A DNA stretch of 64,000 nt from Zoroaster sp. YZ-2022 (taxonomy: Eukaryota; Echinodermata; Asteroidea; Forcipulatida; Zoroasteridae), in NCBI GenBank assembly GCA_029582265.1, contig CM055816.1, forward strand, positions 20,145,843-20,209,842, given 5' to 3'. The notes beneath the pieces are model-generated. The model was given only the letters and a program-made list of their open reading frames with translations, searched no databases and was not told the origin of the DNA. This document shows positions 48,301 through 58,959 of the stretch, piece by piece; position 1 is the first letter of the stretch, and each line of letters opens with the position of its first letter. The position numbers and the translations under genes were made by a program.

Positions 48301-49540
48301 AATCCTAATTTCATTATTTTTGCGCCCAAAATGATTACGCTTGTTTTCAACTTAAAAAACAAAAAGTCATGATATCGCGACAAAAGTTCGCATCATGTCT
48401 GAAAATTTCAACGTGGTACATGAACGAAATAAATTGTTATGGAGAAAATTGAAAACATTTAGGAATTATACTCTTTGGAGTAGATCGCAATCCTAATTTC
48501 AGTATTTTTGCCCCCAAAATTATTACGCTTGTTTTCAACTTAAAAAAACAAAAAGTCATGATATCGCGACAAAAGTTCACATCATGTCTGAAAATTTCAA
48601 CGTGGTACATGCACAAAATAAATTGTTATGGAGAAAAATTGAAAAATTTAGGAATTATACTCTTTGGAGTAGATCGTAATCCTAATTTCAGTATTTTTGC
48701 CCCCCAAAATTATTACGCTTTGTTTTCAACTTAAAAAACAAAAAAGTCATGATATCGCGACAAAAGGTCGCATCATGTCTGAAAATTTCAACGTGGTACA
48801 TGCACAAAATAAATTGTTATGGAGAAAATTGAAAAATTTTAGGAATTATACTCTTTGGAGTAGATCGCAATCCTAATTTCAGTATTTTTGCCCCAAAAAT
48901 TATTACGCTTGTTTTCAACTTAAAAAATCAAAAAGTCATGATATCGCGACAAAAGTTCACATCGTGTCTGAAAATTTCAACGTGGTACATGCACAAAATA
49001 AATTGTTATGGAGAAAATTGAAAAAATTTAGGAATTATACTCTTTGGAGTAGATCGCAATCCTAATTTCAGTATTTTTGCCCCAAAAATTATTACGCTTG
49101 TTTTCAACTTAAAAAAATTATACGTCGCTATATCGGGACAGAAGTTCACATCATGTCTGTAAATTTCAAGGTGGTACATGCAATAAATTGTTATAGAGAA
49201 AAAAAGGTACGAAGACTTGCACAACTACGAGTTTGAGTGAATCACGCGCATCGCCAGTATGCCGACAACGCAAGCTTTTTAACCGGGGCCAACTCGGGCT
49301 GATAGTGCAGTCAACTCGTTCGTCACACTGGCACCCGACTAATGTCAGTATGTGTATAATGTATATGTACACATGTTCATGTACACATGTTCATGTACAC
49401 ATGTACATGTACACACAATGCGCGTGTACAGACACAATGTACATGTACACTGTATACATTGTACAGTGCAATCGTTCTGGCTGATATCGCGACAAAAGTT
49501 CACATCATGTCTGAAAATTTCAACGTGGTGACGCAAGAAT
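45364..49540. repeat. 188-bp satellite with 661-bp higher-order units
   Basis: Monomers start GGAGTAGATCGCAATCC and contain ATTACGCTTGTTTTCAACTT, CATCATGTCTGAAAATTTCA and ACGTGGTACATGCACAAAAT. Starts at 45364, 45552 and 45740 are 188 apart; 45740, 46401 and 47062 are 661 apart because a roughly 350-bp insert (tandem ACATGT tracts plus CTACGAGTTTGAGTGAATCA) replaces part of a monomer. Insert copies are at about 45905, 46566, 47792 and 49206 (the last shortened). Identical ORFs in the inserts follow from recent duplication, not coding constraint. Confidence 0.95.
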
Positions 49541-49554
49541 TTCACCAATCTATA

Positions 49555-50618
49555 TACCGTAATTTCCGGAATATAAGCCGCGGCTTATACGTTGATTTTG
49601 ACACGGTAAAAGTTGCCTGCGGCTTATACGCGGTGCGGCTTATACGCCGAGGTACAGGTATGAATCTTGAAGAACAAAACACAATGCACAATTAAGCAAA
49701 AATCGTTGGTAAACAGACAGAAACAGAAACCTAAAAACTGTTATTGTTCGTAGCGAAAATGGTCTGGTCATTGTCAGTTTTAGTGAGCGGACCTCGATAC
49801 ACACAGATTTATTCAAAACTTCTGAAAAAACCGTTGCAACGTTTAGCGCCAGCGACATCAGAATCCACGACGTAGATCGTAGTCTATGCCATGCGTGTAC
49901 CAGAGAGCCAATGGGAAAATTCGTTATATCGTAGTCTGTGGAAGGAGCCAATAGGAAAATTCGTTACGCGTGGCAGGCGAGAGTCATCGTTTCGTTGGTT
50001 GCCGTTGTAGTGATTACATGTACGTTGTGCAGAAAGCAGGCAACCAGCGGGACTACGTTCGACATTCCCGAATGCCGTAAATAGTGATACGGGAACGGAA
50101 CAGCAAAATGAAAATGGTGCATAAATTTCGAGATAAATACTCAGAAAGCTATCCAGTTATTGCTGCCACCAAACTTGGGGAACTTAACGCATTTTGTAAA
50201 ATATGCAGCACGGATTTCTGCATTAGCCATGGTGGCCTTAACGATGTCAAGAAACACGTGGAGTCGAAGAAACATCGATCCCACAAGCAGTGCCGTTGAT
50301 TCCTGTACATGCACATGTATTTCGGACATGCGTAAAATGTGCCAAACTTTACTATTAGTATTACGAATTTTCACTTGTCAAGGTTGGCAGGTATGCTATT
50401 GTGTCTCTTTCAATACATTTTGACTCGAACGCAACACAATGACCCCCTTTATGAACCCCCTTCTTGCGAAGTACCGACAGTGAGTGGCGTCCGGCGGGCC
50501 TCTGTGTGTGCGGCTTATACGCGGTGCGGCTTATATGTTGACGCATGAATCTTGTTTTGGTGATTTTGGGGTAGTGCGGCTTATACACCGCGCGGCTTAT
50601 ATTCCGGAAATTACGGTA
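49555..50618 (+). mobile_element. TIR element with CGCGGCTTATA motifs, hAT-like cargo
   Basis: Ends are TACCGTAATTTCCGGAATAT and its complement. Inside each end are several GCGGCTTATACG copies. The flanks read TATA on both sides. It is inserted in the last satellite monomer and carries one small BED-finger-like ORF but no transposase catalytic domain, so it is non-autonomous. The hAT assignment is inferred from the finger and is not certain. Confidence 0.75.
50084..50299 (+). CDS. Small BED-like zinc-finger ORF, 71 codons, transposon-borne
   Basis: Likely start is MKMVHKFRDKYSESYPVIAA (ATG at about 50108, context AAAATGA). The motif FCKICSTDFCISHGG is followed by VKKHVESKKH, giving C-x2-C ... 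H-x5-H, the N-terminal finger seen in hAT-related transposases and their host derivatives. The protein would be a DNA-binding fragment only. It could be the first exon of a longer gene in autonomous relatives. It ends at TGA with no downstream exon recognised inside the element. Confidence 0.6.
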   Translation: MIRERNSKMKMVHKFRDKYSESYPVIAATKLGELNAFCKICSTDFCISHGGLNDVKKHVESKKHRSHKQCR

Positions 50619-50659
50619 TATCGCGGAACCCGCTGCTATATAGGATTCTAGCCGGCCAG

Positions 50660-50830
50660 TCGTTGTTGGGCAAGCTCGGTGGTCGAGAGGTTAAGACGTA
50701 TGCACTAGTAAGTAGGAGGTCGTGGGTTCGAATCCCGCCCGAGTCGCCTGTGTAGTTTTTTCACAGACACTCGGAAAGCACTGAGCAGACAGTGTTATAC
50801 ACACGTCGGTGTAGGGCAAAATTAAATCAA
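50660..50830 (+). mobile_element. tRNA-like SINE, third family
   Basis: The A box reads TGGTCGAGAGG and the B box GGTTCGAATCC (perfect). The outer bases GCTCGG and CCGAGTC could form a partial acceptor stem, but pairing is imperfect, so I read this as a SINE head rather than a tRNA gene. The following block has GGAAAGCACTGAGCAGACAG and then AT-rich sequence. Confidence 0.7.
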
Positions 50831-50839
50831 TTCTTTTTG

Positions 50840-52290
50840 TATTTGTTGATGATTGTATATTGTTATAATTGAGTATATAAAATAAAAGCAGCCTACAACA
50901 CGGGAAATGTGCCACTAAATGATGCAACATTAACAAACTTTCCTTTGTATTTGAAATGTAGTTGACCGTTTCTAACCCCCTCGCCCGGCATTTTAAAGTG
51001 TAACATTTCCCCTCAGAATGATCTTTTCAAACTTAATTACACTTGGGAAAATAGGGTTTTTGTTTTTAAAAAGGGGGAGTAAATGCTACAAATCTGCATT
51101 TCCTATCATGGATGGAGGTCAACACGAATTTGACCGTTTTTCCCGATGGTTTGCTCAATAAATGGAATGTCAAAGCAGATTGCGTAACGTTACAGATTTA
51201 CCTAGCTCGAACGGCAGAAGAATCCGTAGAAAATCTCTCTTTCCATTCATGTAACAAGGATTTTGATTAGCCAAGGGAGAGAGAGCCCTTTTCATTTCAA
51301 TCATTGAACGTCTCTCTTCTTCGAGTAGTGACCTTGTAATTTTATGCAAGGATCTCCATAGTCTGGTTTCACATGCACTCACTTATGCACGTAAAGTGTG
51401 ATGGTTGCAGTGGGTACTAGATTGTGCCACAAGAAACGTAGGAGACTCGTTTCTCTGAAGTCAACAATCATTAGATTTTGACAACGATTTCTCACATCAA
51501 AGGAAAAATTGTTGTAGAATATATTTATAGGTAGGTTTTCTTAAGTCCATATTAAAATCCCCTCTTTTAAAGAAAATTGAGCCAACTTCGATTTAAAAAA
51601 AACAAGTTTGATGTACTTGCTGATCGGCTCACACCATTACTTTTTTGGGCCATCTTTACTTTGATTTTGTGGAAGAATGTGAATAACTAAAGTTACTGAA
51701 GTTGAACATTTTAAAACTCTGAAATATTGAGTTGTATTTTGTATTGATGTGCATGTACATGTACTTATTAATTATATTGTGCGTACCAATACTTTCTCAC
51801 ATCCACCACCATCCCCATCATATAAAATGATCTAGTCCACTGACCTATTGTTTTCAATAAACATCCGTGCTACATGTACATGTACAAATGTATGTATGTG
51901 CACTCATTAGTATATGGTCATGTGCGTCCTTCTGGCCGTTCCACAGAGCAGTCCTATCTTTTCTGTGAGAAATTCGGTCAAAGTTCTTCATATACTGGCC
52001 ATCATTCCATTACAAATGTCAATAACGTAACCAAATATTTATATTAATTCAGCAACTTACATGTACGCACAATGTATGCGACATTGTAGGGAAAAATTAA
52101 AAAGTTTTTGCACACGTATAATTATTTTCAAAAGGTTTTCGGCGGTGTTTCTCAAAGCAATATGGCGCTATGAAATGCAAGACGCACACTGCCTCTTTTG
52201 TTTGTAGAAAACATTGTGCCTCACGCAATCTTATTATGGCCTAATTATTTATTTTATAAGATTGTATCCCACTAAATTCTTCTAGCTCAA
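50840..52290. other. Intergenic, nothing recognised
   Basis: No coding pattern; scattered ACATGTAC motifs near 51760 and 51874. Confidence 0.5.
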
Positions 52291-52295
52291 AGTTG

Positions 52296-52800
52296 GCGTT
52301 TCATCTAGGATTTGAAAACTGCCCGTCCAAACATGCGCGAACTATTAATGTGTTATGGCGTGGGGCGGGCCCGATTACTGTTGCAATATGAAGGCTAAAA
52401 TGTTTCGTTATTGGGGATTCTGAGCCTATTTATACACATAATTGTTTTCAGAAATGAATAGATCCTGTCTTTGCAGTTTAATTTTGTCAATCTTTCCCTC
52501 GTCGCCGCCTACCCTAATGTAACGTTAACGTTGCAGCACATAGGCGGACAGTCTACTCGACAGCCTCGTCCCCGTAAGAAAATCCCTGAGCCGGGGCCAA
52601 CAATGTGCTGCAGATCTTAACCATCGGGACGTATTAAAGATCCATAGCGGGCGGCGGGCTGGCTGGCTAACGTTACACAAATCACATCAGTGTGTAGTCG
52701 GCAACCAGACATCGTTGTTTCTATTTAATTTCCCGCATACTTTGGGTATACACGAGTCCTCGGTGAGTGGGTATCGTACAATGTGAAGCCTACATGCAAG
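52296..52800 (+). repeat. Dispersed repeat B, copy 2
   Basis: Direct repeat of 42815-43290. It carries an extra block (GCAGATCTTAACCATCGGGA) not present in copy 1. Confidence 0.85.
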
Positions 52801-53149
52801 CAGGCATGGACTCGGAGCTTCCATGGGCGGCTGGCTCAAAGTGTAGTTCGCTTGGAATACGTTACGTGTTAGAATTAATCCCGATGTGTTGGGGAAGAGT
52901 TTTTTATTTTAGACTCTGAACATAGAAAATAAAGTCAGGTAACTTACTGCCACCTAACGTTAATCCAATTAGAACGTCAAAATAACGGTTACCGCGTTTA
53001 GCTAATGTGAACAGTTAAATCTCCGTTCAATAAGTATCCATTCATGGGGATTACGGATGGATACAAAAGGGTCAACAATGGAACAGAGGATTAACTCGGC
53101 TAGCAGAGTTAATGAGCTGGCCAAACTTACAGCATGGAGATGAGTACGG

Positions 53150-53296
53150 TGATTTCACAGTCTTTTCACGGCGAATGAAATTCACAATTTTTTCACGGCA
53201 TTTACACGATTATCATTTCCGTGTAAATACCGTGAATTTGCCCTTAGCAAAAATTTTCACGGCAAAATGACCTTTCATGTCGTTTTCACGGTAAAG
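53150..53296. repeat. TTTACCGTGAAAACGAC repeat, right (inverted) copy
   Basis: Complement of 42209-42340, ending CGTTTTCACGGTAAAG. Confidence 0.8.
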
Positions 53297-53959
53297 ATAG
53301 TCATAGTATGAGAGCATACTTTTAAAATTGCCAGTAATTTTCTATAGACACATTTTAGTACTTAAATCTTTAGTAATAGTACACTTGACTTGGCTTACCT
53401 GTATCTTGTGAGCGGCTGAAAAATACCGTCTTCTCTCTAGCACTAGCAGGCACGCACTGGTGGAAAGGACGCTATCTTTCAGTATACCAAAAAGCATCTA
53501 TGCTGATGACAACAACAGCAAACGCGTCTCCACATGTCAAAAGTATTGTAAATAGAGAGGGCGCTGGTACATTTCCAGGCGATTCCGTAAAGTCCCGGAC
53601 GAATGTGTAACGTCACACTCCGTCGGTTTTTCTCATAAGACCGAGGGCGGCTTTCAAAACGTGAGATATTTCACTGGCCGTCATAAATATGCTCAGAGTT
53701 GCCAATTTTCACGTTAGTTCAAATAGAGGACGTCCTCGTTTTGCATGGCGTGCTCGGTTGGCGAGTATGAATTTACATGGAAGACCTCACTTGACGTGAT
53801 TAACACGTACACACACACACACACACGTGTGTAAACACCGGCATTCGGGGACTTCCTTTGTCAAATTCCTTTGTCCAAAAATACGGGGACGGATTGTTCT
53901 CCATTGTGAGAGCAACCGGGGACCATTGTCCCTTTTGTTATACGTCCCCGGTTTGAATG

Positions 53960-53986
53960 CGCTCACACACGCACACACACACACAT

Positions 53987-54048
<62 letters not shown>
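53960..54048. repeat. (CA)n(TA)n compound microsatellite
   Basis: CA repeats followed by about 22 TA repeats. Confidence 0.95.
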
Positions 54049-54049
<1 letters not shown>

Positions 54050-54059
54050 TTGTCATATC

Positions 54060-54412
54060 CTTTTGTGTATTGTCCTATGTTTATGCCAGCTTCACTACAA
54101 GCTGCCACCTCTACCTACATGTATTGTGTGGCTCTATAATCCCTCTTTTACCCTAGCTTCACCATAAGCTGCCACATCTACTTATTGTGTGGCTCAATAA
54201 TCCCCCTTTTGTTCACTTCTGATACTCCTATTGGCTTTTCTAGATTGATGCTTATCTTTAATTGGTCACTATTTTCCCGCCTTTTTGGATCCCGTCCCAT
54301 GATCCTTTGCTTTCTTTTTCCTATAAATGGATGAGTTTTTATGTTGTACTTTGTCAAAGCCTCTGATGAAGGTCCGGATTGGATCGAAAGCTAAGGCCAC
54401 CCTCCCGATTTA

Positions 54413-54413
<1 letters not shown>
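54060..54413 (+). mobile_element. Possible Penelope-like element end with hammerhead-like core
   Basis: After two 77-bp-spaced copies of GCTTCACTACAAGCTGCCAC-type sequence and a CTATAAATGG, the sequence reads CTGATGA (54363-54369), then GGTCC / GGATC that can pair as a five-base stem II, then GAAA (54386-54389). CTGATGA-stem-GAAA is the hammerhead catalytic core. Penelope-like retroelements are known to carry such motifs in their terminal repeats. No reverse transcriptase frame is present, and stem III and the cleavage triplet are not convincing. (AT)n follows. Confidence 0.5.

Positions 54414-54454
<41 letters not shown>
54414..54454. repeat. (AT)n microsatellite
   Basis: About 20 AT units directly after the hammerhead-like segment. 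Confidence 0.95.
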
Positions 54455-54455
<1 letters not shown>

Positions 54456-54460
<5 letters not shown>

Positions 54461-55029
54461 TTACCATGGCTAATTAAACAACAAAAATAGACCGTGTGTT
54501 GGTAGGTTTTATTCAAGCAAATCAACATAAACTCGTCTCAGTCTTTGAGTTACATTATATAAACATAATGAATAAAAATAATTCATGGTATGACATCAGT
54601 CCTGACAATCAGTGCCCCATACTCAATGGTTCATACGTGCGTGAATGAACTTAATGTCTAACTTTACAATTGTACAAAATGCAGTTATTGGCCCCATCCA
54701 CGTTTCGAACATAGCAGGATTTTCAACGCCTTCAAAATCGCCGAACGAGGGGTGGGGCAGCGTTAATCCTCCGAATTAAAGTAGGGAAGATAGAGTAAAG
54801 GTCAACATAAAACAGAAGAATTGAATAAGAAAAGGACTAGGAGTATGGAACATTATTTTACTGGGGTTGCCAGAGAACAGTAGAGATGAGAGAGAAACAA
54901 ATTAAAGAAGGAAGTTGGTCAAGGTCAACTGAGAACAAAGGAAATGGACAAAGAAAAGGATTAGTCGGTGAACAATACATTGTATTTTTAGTGTTAGAGA
55001 ACAGTGAAAATAAGAGAGAAAAATAAGTA
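54456..55029. other. No gene recognised
   Basis: Purine-rich stretch at 54780-55030 resembling 36130-36420, probably a dispersed repeat. The rest is unremarkable. Confidence 0.5.
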
Positions 55030-55400
55030 CATTGTAAAAAAAATTTTTGTAAATTGACAGAAAGTGCTGTCAACAGAGTTGCCGGCACTTTGCCTTTTAT
55101 TTTATTTCACCGTTAATTTTGTAAAATATAATTACAGACCTGTTATTATTTTGCTGTAGAAAGCCAAACACATGCACATTTACTACACAACTGCTGTAAA
55201 AAACAAAGAATTCGCATAATTCGACTGTATTTTTACAAATTCTATGGTTAAATTATAAAAGTATGGATAAAATGAAAACAATATGTGAAAATAAATACAA
55301 TAATATTCACGGATACAGGTTTATTTACATCAAAAAACATGTAAAAGGAAAAAACAGACAACAAATCTGTGTAAAAATACAGATATTGTTTACAGTGTAG
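55030..55400. mobile_element. MITE-like sequence with TACAGTGTA-type ends
   Basis: The left end TACATTGTAAAAAA and right end TTTACAGTGTAG are approximate inverted repeats, and ACAGA/TCTGT motifs recur inside. The evidence is weaker than for the other MITEs. Confidence 0.4.
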
Positions 55401-56031
55401 GCCAGAAACGGAGAGGGAAAGAACTCCAAAACAAGTGAGGAAAGAAAAAGCGGAAAAGGAAGTAAATTAAACTGACAACCAATATCTGTATTGAGATGTT
55501 AGGTAGTTTCTTCCTGGATGATCAGACCATGGGGTTGAATGGTGTAAAGACGCCTGATCCACATCTTTCTACATTGTAATAAGAGAATATAGAAATAGGT
55601 TGAAACGAACATTTTGATAGGAGGTATCCTTCATAAAGTATTCTTCTGAAATACTTTTCTCTGGTAAACACTTTTCAACTGGGGTATCTGCAAACATAAA
55701 AAGGTATGAAAAACGTTTTGTCACCAAAGGTGTATTGGGACTATAATTATGTTATGTGCATGAGTTGAATGGTTTTATAATGCGGTATACAACAGGGATG
55801 AAATATTTTTGGTCTATGTGCTAACCTCAAATCAGTAATAGTGAAATAATGTCCAAACTTAATTGTTGTCCCTCTGGAAACTATAATCAAATCAACACAT
55901 AAGAATGCATACAGAAACATCTGAATGCATTTTTCATTATTTTCTCCTGAATAACACATAATTAAACTGTAACTTTGAGAACCTAAAAGCATTATTTTTC
56001 CCAGAGTGATCTGAATTATTCGCGTGTTGTG
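55401..56031. other. No gene recognised before the gap
   Basis: AT-rich sequence. It could be intron or leader of the gene that emerges from the gap, but nothing shows this. Confidence 0.4.
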
Positions 56032-56531
56032 NNNNNNNNNNNNNNNNNNNNNNNNNNNNNNNNNNNNNNNNNNNNNNNNNNNNNNNNNNNNNNNNNNNNN
56101 NNNNNNNNNNNNNNNNNNNNNNNNNNNNNNNNNNNNNNNNNNNNNNNNNNNNNNNNNNNNNNNNNNNNNNNNNNNNNNNNNNNNNNNNNNNNNNNNNNNN
56201 NNNNNNNNNNNNNNNNNNNNNNNNNNNNNNNNNNNNNNNNNNNNNNNNNNNNNNNNNNNNNNNNNNNNNNNNNNNNNNNNNNNNNNNNNNNNNNNNNNNN
56301 NNNNNNNNNNNNNNNNNNNNNNNNNNNNNNNNNNNNNNNNNNNNNNNNNNNNNNNNNNNNNNNNNNNNNNNNNNNNNNNNNNNNNNNNNNNNNNNNNNNN
56401 NNNNNNNNNNNNNNNNNNNNNNNNNNNNNNNNNNNNNNNNNNNNNNNNNNNNNNNNNNNNNNNNNNNNNNNNNNNNNNNNNNNNNNNNNNNNNNNNNNNN
56501 NNNNNNNNNNNNNNNNNNNNNNNNNNNNNNN
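56032..56531. other. Assembly gap (500 N)
   Basis: Exactly 500 N. The reading frame at 56532 is open at the gap edge, so upstream coding sequence is probably lost here. Confidence 1.
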
Positions 56532-58922
56532 GTGTCGAGTGCTGATGAAGATCTCCAAGTGGAAGCCTATGACCTCTACAGTCGAGGTCTGAAATATGTA
56601 TTTTCTGTGGAAGAGGAGCCTCTGCCGGTGTTCTCTCTTGGAGTTTTACAGATTATTGGAGGAGCATTGATCACTGCATTCACTGCATTAGCTCAAGTTG
56701 GCACGGGACTCATCGTTGAAGGAATATCAGACTGTATCTATGATATAGAGGTCATGGTGACAGGAGAATTCAGCTGGAAATCATGGTCTATAGAAAAAGC
56801 CATTTCTATTGGTGTATCTCTCATTGGGTTTGGAGTTGGAAAGCTGATTGCAAAGGGCTTCAAAGCTTCTAAAATGACAATTAAGGGATGCGACAAACAG
56901 TTGAAGTCGATCCCAACGTTTCTCTCCAGAAATGATAAAGACAGATTAAGTGTTATCGCAACGACAAATATGAAGAATGCAGTAACCCACACTGGTAAAA
57001 AAATGGTAGAGGAAATCATTACCTATGGACTTAGGAAGGCAGAAGAGGAAATACTGAAAAAAATACGAAGCAGCATCAAAAATGAGGTGAAAAACAGAAT
57101 TGTTGACAACGTGAAATCCAACATGGAAAAAGAGCCCTTGGCTACATTAGTAGACTTGATTATCCTCTCACACCTTGAGGATAAAAAGCAACTTCATGAT
57201 CTCCTGGAGGACAGGAACAGAAATCAACTGCTGGCCATTTTCAGAAAGTTAAGTGACACTGCAGTACAGCCATTCTATGCAGACCTCAGCTGGCAGAACA
57301 AGCTTAACTCATCCTTCTCCACAGTGATTGACAGAGCTAAAGCAGATGCCACAGGAACAGCACATGCAATTCTGACAGCCATCCAAGCTGTCCACATAGG
57401 GGCACTGGCAGGAGACGTCATCAGTGCAGTGGCCAGCCTCTCCAGCAAGTTTTTCTCAAACCTTCATGAACAGCTGAATAAATTTAAAGAAGAAAAAGGT
57501 TTTTCAGAGAAAGTGAAGGTGAATGAGCTGTCTGCTTCAGACACTGAGATGCTGAAAGAATTCAAGCAGGAATTAGCCGACACCATCAGTGCTTTATTGG
57601 CTGATGCTCTGGTAAACGTGGTCCACCAGAAGTTCTCCAGTTACTTTGTTTCTCATGTTCAAAGGAAAGTAAATGGCGTCATTAGCCGTTATGAGGAAAA
57701 ACTCAGAGCTGGACAGAACAACAGATACATCGCATACATGTCAGGAGACCCGAATTCTAAACAGGCAGGTAAACACTCACAGTCACATGCTGAAAAGATC
57801 AGGAACCCCATGACTGAGGGCACCACTACTGATATCAGAATTCTATCAGAAACCATGGGCATTGAGGTTGTCATCCTAATAGAGGATAGCCATGGCAGAT
57901 TTTCCAATGTGGTGGAGTTCATCCCACGCCATAAAACCGCCAGTCAAACTGTGACACTGATCCACAGACCAAAGAGTGCCCAATACCCAGACGGCCATTA
58001 TGATGTGCGCTACAATAACCAGACAGTGAGCATAGTCAGCGAGGGCAAGAGCTGCCTGTTTCATGCTTTGGCAAAAGGCATGATGAAACCAGAGGCCAGT
58101 GAAAAAGACATCGCTTTGGAAGCAGACCGCCTCCGATCTGTGGAGGCCGAAATTATCCTCAGACACCCAGGCCAATGGGAGCCTTTCATCAAGCGCAAAC
58201 AGTTGATTGAAGCAATCAGAGGAGGGGTCTGGTACATGGCAGGGGGAGCTCGACCAAAAAAGTTCGAAAAGGAAAAAAAGGTACTTCATAAATTTGTTGG
58301 AAAAGTAAACGTATACAAAGTCCACAAAGAGTTGGCACAAAAATATAAAGGAATTGGACAAATCATCAATGCAGATCACCAGCCACCAGTGAAGAGTATA
58401 TTGGAAGCTATAGAGTTGAACCAGAATAGCAAATTAGCAAAAGCCATGCTTGAAGAGCCAGGAAAGCAATCTCTTCTGGATACCAACGATATTGATCGTG
58501 TGAAAATGTACCATGGCCTTAAACTTCTAACTGTTTGTGTGCCTACAGAAATACATCGTGAGTTTCCCAGTACAATATCACAATCCTTCAGAACGTTGTT
58601 AGCTACCACCATAAGCAAAGATGATGTTGTGGGCACCTTCAAATTGACGATCCTTGGTGCAATGCCGAGATTCTGGTTGAATAGCGTCAAGAACTTCAAA
58701 GAGTTTAATAAGACCTCGTTTAGTAAAAGCAGGCTTACAAGTTTCGAAACCAGTTTTCAGCAACACAGTACAAAGGTAGTAAAGGTATGGTTCAATCGGT
58801 TTAAAGGCAAGAGAGTCGTGACAAAAACCGATCTTCAAACCCTTACTGAATGGATCACCAACAAGGGCTACAATGAACCAACCGATGCAGAGAGGAAGAA
58901 AGTCTCCATTCTCCTAAAATGA
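56532..58922 (+). CDS. Large uncharacterised protein, 3' exon: glycine-rich hydrophobic segments and permuted OTU-like region
   Basis: The frame is open from the gap edge for 796 codons to TGA at 58920, so the true start is unknown. Residues are numbered from 56532. Residues 33-64 (VLQIIGGALITAFTALAQVG) and 89-108 (AISIGVSLIGFGVGKLIAKG) are hydrophobic and Gly/Ala-rich, like membrane-inserting hairpins. Residues 110-400 are helical and charged. Residues 432-492 resemble the second half of OTU cysteine proteases: IRILSETMGIEVVILI, TVTLIHRP and a His motif GHYDV (His489). Residues 500-560 resemble the first half: a Cys motif EGKSCLFHALAKGM (Cys508), then LRSVEAEII and HPGQWEPFI. The order is reversed relative to ordinary OTU domains, suggesting circular permutation. 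Residues 608-680 have NADHQPP and EIHREFPSTIS, a His-rich block of unknown role. I do not recognise the whole protein. Deubiquitinase activity is inference. Confidence 0.85.
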   Translation: MSSADEDLQVEAYDLYSRGLKYVFSVEEEPLPVFSLGVLQIIGGALITAFTALAQVGTGLIVEGISDCIYDIEVMVTGEFSWKSWSIEKAISIGVSLIGFGVGKLIAKGFKASKMTIKGCDKQLKSIPTFLSRNDKDRLSVIATTNMKNAVTHTGKKMVEEIITYGLRKAEEEILKKIRSSIKNEVKNRIVDNVKSNMEKEPLATLVDLIILSHLEDKKQLHDLLEDRNRNQLLAIFRKLSDTAVQPFYADLSWQNKLNSSFSTVIDRAKADATGTAHAILTAIQAVHIGALAGDVISAVASLSSKFFSNLHEQLNKFKEEKGFSEKVKVNELSASDTEMLKEFKQELADTISALLADALVNVVHQKFSSYFVSHVQRKVNGVISRYEEKLRAGQNNRYIAYMSGDPNSKQAGKHSQSHAEKIRNPMTEGTTTDIRILSETMGIEVVILIEDSHGRFSNVVEFIPRHKTASQTVTLIHRPKSAQYPDGHYDVRYNNQTVSIVSEGKSCLFHALAKGMMKPEASEKDIALEADRLRSVEAEIILRHPGQWEPFIKRKQLIEAIRGGVWYMAGGARPKKFEKEKKVLHKFVGKVNVYKVHKELAQKYKGIGQIINADHQPPVKSILEAIELNQNSKLAKAMLEEPGKQSLLDTNDIDRVKMYHGLKLLTVCVPTEIHREFPSTISQSFRTLLATTISKDDVVGTFKLTILGAMPRFWLNSVKNFKEFNKTSFSKSRLTSFETSFQQHSTKVVKVWFNRFKGKRVVTKTDLQTLTEWITNKGYNEPTDAERKKVSILLK

Positions 58923-58953
58923 AAAGGTAACATTACATTTAATATGATACTAA

Positions 58954-58959
58954 AATAAA
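58954..58959 (+). promoter_or_regulatory. Polyadenylation signal AATAAA
   Basis: Lies 32 bases after the stop codon of the 796-codon frame, consistent with this being the last exon. Confidence 0.65.

Noticed and set aside
50660..50752. Functional tRNA gene
   Set aside because: A and B boxes are good but the acceptor stem pairs imperfectly and a SINE-like body follows.
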